Of a stretch of DNA of 64,000 nt, positions 35,571 to 44,566 are shown piece by piece. The translations under genes were made by a program, and so were the position numbers. The notes beneath the pieces are model-generated. The model had not been told where the DNA came from and did not search any database. It saw only the letters and a program-made list of their open reading frames with translations. The stretch spans positions 66,321,264-66,385,263 of the forward strand of contig OZ024826.1 in NCBI GenBank assembly GCA_964016985.1, read 5' to 3'. How positions within the stretch are numbered: the first letter of the stretch is position 1; every line of letters begins with the position of its first letter. This DNA is from Anodontia alba. Lineage: Eukaryota > Mollusca > Bivalvia > Lucinida > Lucinidae.

Positions 35571-35798
35571 TTACCAATCAACTGATCCTCCAAAACCAAA
35601 CCTCTTCTTACGACCAGTAAAACCGGTATCCCCCAGGACTACAACCTTTTGACCATCCACGGTACCTGTTGCTGTTGGTAACCGGAATATTAAGAAATAA
35701 CAAACCCCTTCTTTATCATTCACAACTGAATGCAAAGAATTATCTACCTTTCTCTGGTAAAGGGCATTTATACCGTCACTGGACCCCTTACTTTGCAA
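35571..35798 (-). pseudogene. gypsy aspartic protease region
   Basis: The frame reads SLHSVVNDKEGVCYFLIFRLPTA then VDGQKVVVLGDTGFTGRKK. DTG is the retroviral-type aspartic protease active site; it is DTGCTG in the copy at 60.7 kb. A frame break follows soon after DTGFTG (the other copy continues VVVRRNLVSQDQLIG). The downstream frame 35550-35221 (VIGNIDGSSLPDMSHFSVG) is the protease-to-integrase linker, also seen in the other copy. Confidence 0.75.
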
Positions 35799-35813
35799 AA
35801 GTTATTCATTTTT

Positions 35814-35977
35814 AGACTTCACGATTACCTCGCTTTGCGAAGAGAGAGGTAGTCTTGGTGCTTTTCGTGCGTTTGTTCGATTTGCGCTTGTTTGGTTTTG
35901 TCTGTTTCCTCTTCCTCTTGATGTCTGGGATGGGCTGCGGTTTGTGATTGTGGCACTCCCTGGACTTTTCTCTTACC
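35814..35977 (+). repeat. SINE-like repeat, copy 3, 5'-truncated, inside gag
   Basis: Matches 40177-40338 of the fuller copy from GATTACCTCGCTT through TTTGTTCGATTTGCG, TTTCCTCTTCCTCTTG and TGGCACTCCCTGGACTTTTC. The first ~250 bp are missing. CATTTTT on both sides (35807-35813 and 35978-35984) is a probable target duplication. It is opposite in orientation to the gypsy element and truncates the gag frame. Confidence 0.85.
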
Positions 35978-35989
35978 CATTTTTTATTG

Positions 35990-37247
35990 ACAATACTTCT
36001 ACCGTAACCGCGATTATTTCCTCTACCAAAACCTCTACTTCGGTTACTACCGCGGCCCCTGTGAAACGTATTATCTCCCATAATTTGCATACTGTTAGTC
36101 TCCGCGCTAGAGGCGGTCACCAACCTCCCTCCGTCACTAATTATCTCTGCGCCTGACGCCACTTTCCTGTCGGGATTATTCCAGGATTTATAAGTTAAAT
36201 GTGGTTTCCTACAAATCCTACATTTAATTTTTGGCTTATTGCCAGGTCTACTCGATTCATTTTTATGGGTATTTTTATTGTCCTTATTCTTGCGTTGCCC
36301 TTTCGCGATACAGCTAGAGACCCCGCCTCTCGCCTCAGCAAACAAGTCGGCTTCTCTAGCCATCTCATCTAAGTTCTTAAATGTCTTGGGCTTCAAGTGA
36401 ACATATAATTCCCTACTGCACGAATCCAAAAATAGGTCACGTGCCATGAAATCACAGACCGCTTCGTACGATTTTTCTACTTTCGCCATCGCCAACCATT
36501 TTTTCAAATAACTATTTAGCCTACTACTGAACTGCATAAATGTCTCTGACCTTTCGGGCCTACTATAACGAAACTTTTAGCGGAACCCGTGCTCCGTCAT
36601 ATCGATTTTTTTTAACAATGCCTCTTTCAATTTATCACAGCTAGCCGCGTCTTCATTTGATAATCTATCATATACATCTAAGGCTCGCGCCTTTATTAAA
36701 GCACTTAAATATGCGGTCCACAAACACGGATCCATTTATTAGCTGTTGCGTACATCTCAAACCGGGACAAATAACTGTCCATTTTGTCTTTACTATCATC
36801 GAAGTACGGCCACTTGGGATCATAGTCTTTAGATTTTGACAGCTCCATCTCAGCCTTTTGTAGTTCTGTTTTATGGGAAAGTTTTTTTCTAAACCCTGCC
36901 ATAACCTTTCAAGTTCTATTTATTGACCTCAATTTGGGCCTTCTCGGCCTCTGCCTCGGCTGGTCTTCTCGGCCTCGGCCTCAACTCGGACCTTCTCGGC
37001 CTTTGCCTCGGCTCTAGCCTTCATGGCCTCGGCGACTCTGACCTCGGCTCTGGCCTTCTCGGCCTCGGCCTCGACTGATCTTCTCGGTCCAGGCCTCGGC
37101 TCTGGCCTTCTCGGCCTCGGCCTTGGCTTTCTCGGCCTCACGTTCTACAGCTCTATCTGCCTTTGTATATCTTGCTGTTTAGTTACCCATTCTCTTAATT
37201 CCTGTCCTTCATAACCTAACTCTTTCCCTAACTATAGAAGCTCTGTT
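35990..37247 (-). pseudogene. gypsy gag pseudogene, SINE-interrupted
   Basis: The N-terminus has LGKELGYEGQELREWVTKQQD followed by a long Glu/Ala/Arg/Lys tract (about 37141-36929), a likely coiled coil made by GCCTCGGCC-type codon repeats. The middle has MDSYLSRFEMYATANKW and, after breaks, KWLAMAKVEKSYEAVCDFMA then RDLFLDSCSRELYVHLKPK, the conserved gag core. A zinc-knuckle follows (IKCRICRKPHLTYKSWNN), CX2CX3HX4 with the final Cys changed to Ser. Glycine/arginine repeats (RGRGSNRSRGFGRGNNRG) end the recognisable part. The reading frame then runs into a SINE at 35977. The related copy at 60.9-62.3 kb keeps the same layout. Confidence 0.8.
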
Positions 37248-37260
37248 ATAATAGCTGACG

Positions 37261-37640
37261 TAAAATCTCACGTCAAATTTAAATAACATAGTCAAGTTTA
37301 GAATGGTCCAACTAAAACGCTGGTCAGAATTTTAACACATCCGCATTAAATTTAAGTTACACTCTAACTTTACAATATATACGACGTAACGTAACGGTGA
37401 CGTTCGGAACTGACGTCTATTATAAACCGAATTTATAGTATCTTAACGTTAGTAGATAAAGTCACGTATTGACGTCTAAGCTATTTTGCTTATGTTACGC
37501 TAGGTAACTGCGTCACTGACTGAGCGTTACAAATTAACGTGTGCTAACGTTACACATGCTTATTGTATAATATGCCTTGCTACTGACAACGACCTTGACT
37601 GACGTAAGTTTTACCGTCGAATATGACGTTACCTGATATA
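37261..37640. repeat. Gypsy 5' untranslated region / leader, copy 1
   Basis: GTAAAATCTCACGTC, CAACTAAAACGCTGGTCAG and GTAACGTAACGGTGACGTTC recur in the same order at 62312-62640, upstream of the second gypsy gag. It is rich in GACGT. It does not match 30913-32156, so it is either leader or a 5' LTR of a different subtype. Confidence 0.6.
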
Positions 37641-38383
37641 TACTCTTATGAAAAATCAAACACCAATTAGATCTGAGAAATGGCTAAGGCTATGGGTTAA
37701 AGTAACTCAAAATTGATTACCCAAGGAAAATATTAAGATACTGTCAACTTTTGATCAAATTTGCCATACGTATTCAAGAGAATTTAGAGTTCCCACTCCG
37801 GTTGCGTACCCGGCTCCTATACACTTTGGAACATCGGGATGTTGTACTTTATCATGTGGGAATTTAAAAATATGAACTTATAGGACTAAAAAAAAAACTC
37901 CCTTATTAATTGAACTAAAAATAACACCTTATTAAGCGCGCTGTTAAGCCTGTCTATAGCTATGGTCTTCGACCCGATTTTGGGGACCGGTTTAGGTATC
38001 TCTATTCTAATAATCTTACGCCAGAAAAATAGTTCTCAAATTTCTTTTATAGTTCCGATAATTTATTCGCATTGTACATAATAATCATTTTAGATTTATT
38101 CAAATTGAAAATGGCTTCAGTTACTTCTGAAATCAATACTTATACCTCCGACAACGGATCATTGATCAACACGTACATGTTAACACCTGATTAATTTACC
38201 TGTGAAAATGTCACGTGCGCACTGATGAGTGAAATAAACATGTCAATTATTGAGTTATTTTCAATGAGAATGGATAATGTGATAAACAAGCCGTCATGTC
38301 ATCTCAGTGTTTAACTTTGAGGAAGGTGACGATAGGTAATCTGTTCGCACTGTCTGTACAATTAAACTTGATCCCAACAAAAC
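37641..38383. other. Unassigned sequence
   Basis: No gene or repeat recognised. Confidence 0.45.
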
Positions 38384-38489
38384 AATAAAAACGAACATGA
38401 TAATAAGATCGTTTTTCTCATAAAGCGGATTCCCGCATTAAAAACGAACATGATAATAAGATCGTTTTTCTCATAAAGCGGATTCCCGT
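38384..38489. repeat. 53-bp tandem duplication, 2 copies
   Basis: ACGAACATGATAATAAGATC with GTTTTTCTCATAAAGCGGAT and TCCCG occurs at 38391 and again at 38444, identical over the shared length. Confidence 0.95.
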
Positions 38490-38739
38490 CACTGTGCCAC
38501 GTGAAGTTAATTAGGGTCACGCAATTTCTTCTTGTGGGAATGGGCAACCCCATCTCAGCAGTGCAGATCCAGATCTGAGAGACGGGCCGTCTGTTAAGGT
38601 TTTTTTAAAGTGCAGAAACGCGGCGTCACTGTTCATTTACAGTGCAGGATTTTCTTTTGCAAACTTACATCAAACAAAACAAAACTAACACCCCTAAATT
38701 TAAAATAGTTCTGTTCAAAGGCATTTTGCGGACATTTGC

Positions 38740-38885
38740 AACCGGTGTAGACTCAGATCAGAACGCCGAGTCTGATCAGGGTTACCACTGTTTGCGTCCA
38801 AATTAGGTACTTTTGGGATTGGCAAATAGTGTAAACCTAGATCAGACGCCGCAGAATTAGTGCGGCGTCTGATCAGGGTCGTCAT
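38740..38885. repeat. Pair of GATCAGACGC hairpins
   Basis: At 38840-38853 GATCAGACGCCGCA pairs perfectly with TGCGGCGTCTGATC at 38861-38874 around a 7-base loop. About 80 bp upstream a shorter version (GATCAGA ... TCTGATC) occurs in the same setting (GTGTA[G/A]AC ... ACTGTTTGC), so this is two units of a tandem hairpin repeat. Confidence 0.85.
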
Positions 38886-39542
38886 TGTTTGCTTAATCTA
38901 CAGAAATTTTTTACAGCTTACAACAATTAAACAAATCTGACACTACATTAATTTAAAATTGATCTGTGACTGTTTCTTATCCAACATCGCAAAATTGTGG
39001 TACATTCTTGTTTGGAAAGCTATCTGTTCCAAAATGTGGAAATGAAGATTTCATGGCAAAAACAAGTTGTACAATGTTCTGCAATGGATGATTGAAAACA
39101 TCAGTTAGATTAGTCGAAGGAAATTAATTCATTTACGGTGTGGTAAAAACAAAAGTAATGTATCCCCACGGCTAAAAAGGGAAACTATTTCTTTGTAACA
39201 AAGTCTCTACATCCTCCATATGGTTCAGTTCCCTCAATAAAAACAGACGCTTTGCAGAAAAAAAAAAACACTCAGGAATTCAGCAGTAATCACTAGAACT
39301 AAAAGTACTTGCTTATCGGCAGAAAATGCCTTCTTTTCGGAGCCTGTTTGATATGAAATCAAATTTTAAAGTTTGGCTCCTTTGCAAAAGTACTGCAAAG
39401 TAAAAAAGAATTGTGAGCTATCTACCCGCCTCTCAGTACTTCCAGTACTTGGATTGATATATCAGTGTAGTAGTATAGAAAGGATTCAAATTGCCGAACC
39501 GGAACCTAGTCAAAAGGAAATCATCCCAACACCTGACATCAG
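38886..39542. other. Unassigned sequence
   Basis: No gene seen. Includes an A run at about 39258-39269. Confidence 0.45.
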
Positions 39543-40833
39543 TTGTTATGCACAAGGCGGCCAAGACGCATCGAGGGTGACTTCCTGTTTGACTATGCTT
39601 CGGGTCGGGTTTGCCTAACTGTACCTCTACACAGAAACTCTAACAATGTTAGATTTTACAACTTTTTCTGTTTACATAAATATATATAACATACAATATC
39701 ATTTACAAATCTACATAACAATAATGAACAATCACAAAGCTAGACTCTTCGAGTTGGCTACAGTCGGGCACAACACGGCTTATAACTTGATTAACAGTGG
39801 TTGGTTAATCAAAGTATTTAATCACCAGTACAGCTCCAACCAAGTGTGGTGAACACTGCGCCAATGCGAAGAGAATGCTGACTACCGTTTCTTAATATAT
39901 AGACTCACTAACTGAGTCTTAGTTAATTGGGAGCCTTTATGCAAATCGAATTTTTTTATGTTTTTTCTGTATTAAGAGTAGCATCGGGACACAGGGAGAA
40001 GTTGGCTAGCTGTAAAAGTGCTGTAAACCCCTCGGTGGTTTACTCTATTGACCGTTCTAAGGCAGTGGTCCTGGTGTTAGTCTTCCTCTTTGTTGCTTTG
40101 TGATTTATTCTACGGGGCAATTTGTTTTATGTCTTACCTTGTGTTTTATTTTTGTGTTTTTCAGTCCTTTTAGTATTGCGATTACCTCGCTTGGGGAAGC
40201 GAGGGCTAATCTTAGTACTTTTCGTGTGTTTGTTCGATTTGCGTTTGTTGGTTTTGTATGTTTCCTCTTCCTCTTGGTATCTGGGTAGGGCTGAGATTTG
40301 TGACTGTGGCACTCCCTGGACTTTTCTTTTACCTTTTCTTGGTTAGTTAATGTAACTAATTGTTTGGGCCCAATCCAATATTTTGGTTCTTGACTTATCA
40401 GCTGCCATCTAGATTTATAATCTTCTTTAACTTAGTTTTTATTAAAACTATTTTTTCACTTACTGAGCTCTGGCTCAGTCTATTATAACTATTCTATCAC
40501 ACAATTATATTATCACATGAAGATCTTTTATTATAGTTATTCTGGACTTCGCCCGTAGCCTTGAAATATATTTATAGTCCAAAGACGCCCGCTGCTTAAG
40601 ACCAATACTCGAATCCACAAGAGTTAAAGGCTTTAGCCTCTGAAGGGAAACAAATCATAACTACACAGAATTACACCACATATGATGAAGTTTGCTATTA
40701 TGATACCATACAATTGACAAAGACGCCCTTTGTCACCGGATGGTGTGACGTCGTCCGCGATCTATCTCCTATTGTCAACGTCGGCGCTGTCAGCTATCTT
40801 CCGTCAGCTATCGGCAGCGTCGCCTGTCGACGT
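39543..40833 (+). repeat. Dispersed ~1.0-kb repeat, copy B, with SINE but empty Tc1 site
   Basis: Collinear with copy A (21302-23800): GCACAAGGCGGCCAAGACGC, GAGGGTGACTTCCTGTTTG, TACAGTCGGGCACAACACGG, TTGGGCCCAATCCAATATTT, GTTATTCTGGACTTCGCC and CAGCGTCGCCTGTCGAC. At 40534-40535 it has one TA where copy A has a 1528-bp Tc1-like element. It has its own insertion at 39928-40342. Confidence 0.9.
39928..40342 (+). repeat. SINE-like repeat, copy 2 (fullest, 415 bp)
   Basis: Absent from copy A at the same site, so its ends are well placed: it starts TGGGAGCCTTTATGC and ends near TTTACCTTTTCTTGG. TTAGTTAAT flanks both sides (39919-39927 and 40343-40351), a 9-bp target duplication as made by LINE-type integration. 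No clear tRNA A/B boxes are visible, so the head type is unknown. Shares GACCGTTCTAAGGCAGTGG with copy 1 and the tail with the copy at 35814. Confidence 0.85.
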
Positions 40834-41029
40834 CATCATCCACAAGAATCAATTGAATAGCGCGTAATCTACCATTTTAGTAAAAAATCTGATAGGATAA
40901 TGACAGGAGGATTAATGTCCCCTTATACACTGAAACCCATAAAGACACAGCAGGTCATATCTAGATGTGACACAATTAGCTCTCAATAATACTTATTGAT
41001 GCGACAGCGGTATATAAACTGTTGGTCTA

Positions 41030-41110
41030 GTGGTTTCGTTTCGTATTAAGTTTGTCAGGCCAGGCAACAACTCGAAAGCTCGGTGGTTCGGTTCCCGCCA
41101 GTGACTTTTT
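41030..41110 (+). repeat. tRNA-like fragment (SINE head)
   Basis: TCTAGTGGTTTCG followed about 50 bases later by GGTGGTTCGGTTCCCGCC looks like a tRNA A-box and B-box. The cloverleaf is not convincing, so I call a tRNA-derived repeat. Confidence 0.4.
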
Positions 41111-41616
41111 ATATGTTTTTATTTTCTTTAGTATGCGCTCGGACCTAATAGTGTATATTGGGTCCAAGGCATGCGCAACATTTATGCTTAACAATATATA
41201 CATGTACATAATGCTATCACAAGTCATTGTGTACAATATGAAGTACGAGTATACGTCCATTCCAGATTGTTTTCCCGATTATTTTCAGGAAAGGACAGAT
41301 ACGACATTTCTGCGACAAAAATAAACCTCACAGACTATGGAATGCTGTGCAGTTAAGACCGTGACTGGCCACACGTATTACAAGCAGCTTGATACTGGAA
41401 TTATGTTAACACCAAAATGCTACAGGACTAACTCCGTAAGTTCTATGCTAATTGTCGCTTTTCATAAGAGATTAATAGGTAACAAAGGTACCTACATGTA
41501 GTGCAAAACTAATGCTATGGTCGCAATTTCTTTTAAGCGTAAAAATTCAATATTTTACTTGATATGTTTCTGAAAATGCTCTATTTTATTATTCATACAA
41601 GCGATTAGGAAATGAA
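41111..41616. other. Unassigned sequence
   Basis: No gene seen. Confidence 0.4.
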
Positions 41617-41705
41617 TAAAATGCTTGACGCAAGAGTTGAACCTGCACCCGCTAAATAAAGACTTCGTTCTACCGACTGAGCTGTCGCGACTGACAAGAG
41701 CCAGT
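41617..41705 (-). repeat. tRNA-like repeat, minus strand
   Basis: The minus strand reads GACAGCTCAGTCGGTAGAAC then GCAGGTTCAACTCTTGCG: A-box and B-box at normal tRNA spacing. The acceptor stem is mismatched. It lies head to head with the one at 41859, separated by a T run. Confidence 0.55.
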
Positions 41706-41710
41706 GCATC

Positions 41711-41712
<2 letters not shown>

Positions 41713-41749
<37 letters not shown>

Positions 41750-41759
41750 TTTTTTTTTT
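41713..41759. repeat. Poly-T tract
   Basis: T run of about 47 bases with one G, probably a SINE tail read from the other strand. Confidence 0.9.
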
Positions 41760-41858
41760 GTTCTTAAACATATCTAGTAGGTGTATAAATAAGGTATAAA
41801 AAGTTGTTTTTGTTAAACTGCACATAGAGCTCATACCAAGATGTTTTCGTATAAAATT

Positions 41859-41935
41859 GTAATAGCGCACTTGGTAAAGTCGGTGACTCACAACCGCGAG
41901 GTCTGGGGTTCGAATTCCTATTGGGGATCATTTTT
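41859..41935 (+). repeat. tRNA-like repeat, plus strand
   Basis: TAGCGCACTTGGTAAAG (A-box) and GGGGTTCGAATTCCTATT (B-box) at tRNA-like spacing, followed by a pyrimidine-rich tail. The anticodon arm does not fold cleanly, so a tRNA pseudogene or SINE head is more likely than a gene. Confidence 0.55.
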
Positions 41936-42964
41936 CTTTCTCTCTCTCTTTTTTTAATTTTTTCCATGATGACAATATATCTTTACTAAGCAAGAAAATT
42001 AATGTGGCAACACTATGTTTTGAAAGTGGGATTTCAGGAACAACACTCATCTTATACAATATGATTTTTGAATCTTGTAAGTACGTTTGATTAGTATTAA
42101 ATTATCGTTTGAAAACAGAATAACGCTATTTTTGTGGATATCACAGAATAAGGATTACCGGATGCCCGGATTTTTCCTTGCTGGCCCGTAAAACTTCACC
42201 CAGGAATTATCTTTCACAGCCAGGAATTTTCCAAACCAAGGCCCAAAAAAAATCTAATTTTCATGGCTATTCTTACCATTTTAACCACATTCTATCTGTG
42301 GTTTTGCCTAGTTTCTGCTTGAAATACCGTTTTCATGAGTAAAAATTGTAATTTCTTCTCCTGATTTTTACTTCAGCACGGAAAAATAGTTTGAGAAAAA
42401 AGTGGTCACATTGCAGGATTTTCACCAAACACTATCTTGATTATGTTTAGTTGCATTTGAAATCATTTGACTGTTTTAAAAGCATTTAGACAAAATAAGC
42501 ATAAATACCAAGTGAAAAGGCTTACTGGCCAAAAATACCATGTTCTCTTAATTGTTTTGAGAAGAGTAGATCTATAAATATTAGGATCGATAGTCGTTAC
42601 AACTCACTCGGCTCTCATAAATTTCGCCATGGAGCTCTGAGTTCGTAGCATGAAAGTAAATTACCAAAGACTGAATGCTAGTGATGAAATTCCAAGACAA
42701 TTAAGCGTTACTCGAAGACGACATGTCCTACCATATGAAGTGGACAGGCTGATCACCTCCAGAATTGACCGGAGTGAGATATGTGATAAATCTGTCTGAA
42801 TTGTCGTTTTAGTCTGAACATTTTTGTATAATTTTTGTAAAATTGTCGTTTCTTGCGTCGCCATAGACCTGGTATTTATTCCGTTATTGTGCATTCCATT
42901 TCTTCGCTTCGAATTATCGTAGCGTATAGCATGCCTATAACTTTGTAAATATAAATAGAGGGGA
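41936..42964. other. Unassigned sequence
   Basis: No gene recognised. A 115-codon minus frame (43008-42661) has no known motif. Confidence 0.45.
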
Positions 42965-43310
42965 ATGTGTGTAAACATCATTTGTTTTAGCATGGCAGCG
43001 GTTAACATGTTGTGTAACGTGAAAAGGTCGGAAGCCCATCATTTCGCAATGGCTCTAAAGACGATAATATTAGGACATTCGTTTGTGTCCGGATTCAAGA
43101 CTTTTATCAGAGAACACCAGAACGAATTTAGCTTTAGTCTTAACCCTAGTCCGCAGCAGTTTATGGTACAGTATGCTGGTAGACCCGGCGCACAGTTCAA
43201 AGCATAAAAGAAGAAAAGTTAGAAACCGTGGGAGATTTCCTACCGCAGATAGTAGTACTAGATCTTGGGACAATCCTGTAAATACTCCAGAAAGTACAGT
43301 CTGGGCAAGC
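42965..43310 (+). pseudogene. SGNH-like N-terminal fragment from a mobile element
   Basis: MALKTIILGHSFVSGFKTF resembles SGNH-hydrolase block I (G-H-S in place of G-D-S) and is followed by IREHQNEFSFSLNPSPQQ then a GRPGAQF segment and a stop at 43207. A frame switch continues KHKRRKVRNRGRFPTADSS up to the Tc1 insertion at 43316. The protein would be interrupted by both. The family assignment is tentative and rests on the single block and on similar domains in bivalve retroelements. Confidence 0.35.
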
Positions 43311-43516
43311 ATATATACTAGCGGAAAAAAGAAACGCAAGTATTAATTCTGGGGTTGTATTTTTAAAGAAAATTGTGGATTTCATTTGATTGTTTAATTT
43401 TTTTAATTCTTTATTTCATTTTCTGTTAAATGCTATTGGTTTAGTGTCGTATAGCAGACGACGTTTGCAATAAATAGCGTTAAACACAGACACTCAACGT
43501 TACTGAATAATGGGTA

Positions 43517-44014
43517 TCAATAGCGCATGTGTTCACCACGGGCTACTGTCGCGGCTCTCACTCTTCTAACCATAGACCCGACTAAGTTGTCAATGGTCCT
43601 TTGAGGGATATTATTCCACTCTTGAATAAGAGCTAGCTGGAGCTGTGCGACGTTGTTCGGTACGTTGACGCGCTTCCTGACCCTCCTGTCCAACGCATCC
43701 CAAAGGTGCACGATTGGGTTTAAATCTGGACTGTATTGGGGCCAATCGAGCACTTGGACATTATTCTGGTTGAGGAAGTCGCGACAAACCCTGGCAACAT
43801 GCGGTCTCGCGTTGTCATGCTGAAACGTGAGACTATGAGCATTGCCAAGCGGGAGGACGTGAGGTATAAGCACCTGATCCCGATAGCGTACGGCTGTAAG
43901 ATTACCCTGAATAACCACTAGGGGCGTTTTCACCCCATGAGAAATCCCACCCCAAACCATTACGGACCCCCCTCCCCCAAATCTGTCGACTTCTCGTACG
44001 CAATCGTCAGAAAA
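43517..44014 (-). pseudogene. Tc1-like transposase copy 2, C-terminal part
   Basis: Reads FGGGGSVMVWGGISHGVK (frame and Trp intact, unlike the 25-kb copy), HDNARPHVARVCRDFLNQ, then YSPDLNPIVHLWDALDRR. The catalytic Glu of NPIEHLWD is Val here, so the enzyme would be dead even without the retrotransposon. It ends GEHMRY with the same stop as the other copy. Confidence 0.95.
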
Positions 44015-44019
44015 TCGCT
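44015..44019. repeat. BEL target-site duplication, left
   Basis: TCGCT here and at 50777-50781. The undisturbed Tc1 copy at 25 kb has a single ATCGCTCACC at the equivalent place. Confidence 0.95.
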
Positions 44020-44522
44020 TGTGATGAACTCAAAGGATAAATACAATGATATTCCAGGTGTATTATCTATTTTCCACATTGATAGTATAACGTATATGGT
44101 AAAACAGTAATGCTATAAGAGCTGCACAGCCCTTGCCAATGGTAAGTCCCTGCTAATAATATTCACTATTACTAGTCACTGCAAATAGTAGTAATCCTGT
44201 ACTAGTCTGTATGACTTCTAAATGTTCATTTCATCTTTGCTGTTCTTTTCTGCTATGCTCTCTTTACTGTTTCTAACGTCATTCTACCTGACAACGACGT
44301 TGACGTCCTTAAGCTTAACGTATAGTGACGTCGACGTCAAGTAAAACTAAAGTTAAAAATAGAAGAGTAAAAATAAATCTAGTTGAATCTGAATTCCCAT
44401 TAAGGCAATGTAAACTAAAGATAAGCAATAAATGGAACTTAATTAAGAAACATGCCTATAAAGGTAAGTTAATTTAGGAATTGGAGATATTCATAAAACT
44501 AATATTGTGGATTTCCACAACA
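44020..44522 (-). repeat. BEL 3' LTR
   Basis: 503 bp, starting TGTGATGAACTC and ending TTTCCACAACA on the plus strand. It differs from the other LTR by scattered substitutions and a 5-bp gap near 44118. The sequence next to it inside the element (TTCCCCAG, 44523-44530) is a purine run on the coding strand, the expected polypurine tract. Confidence 0.97.
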
Positions 44523-44566
44523 TTCCCCAGACACACAAAGTCAGTTGTGTTTTTATTTCAAATGTC

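Larger units (their letters stand above)
32157..37260 (-). mobile_element. Ty3/gypsy element, gag-PR-INT-RT-RH order (Gmr1-like)
   Basis: On the minus strand the order is gag (about 37247-35990), aspartic protease (35798-35571), integrase zinc and core region (about 35220-34170), then RT (about 33960-33115) and RNase H (33136-32215). Integrase before RT is not the usual gypsy order; it is the order described for the Gmr1 clade of Ty3/gypsy elements. All parts are on one strand and the integrase tail leads directly into the RT leader, so it is not two elements pasted together. Many stops and frameshifts, a SINE in gag and a duplication in RT/RNase H make it inactive. Confidence 0.85.

Noticed and set aside
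39926..40345. Short coding gene in the SINE-like repeat (frames of 61-74 codons)
   Set aside because: The frames are not kept in the copies at 12.2 and 35.8 kb.
41859..41935. Functional tRNA gene
   Set aside because: A- and B-boxes are present, but the acceptor and anticodon stems do not pair well.
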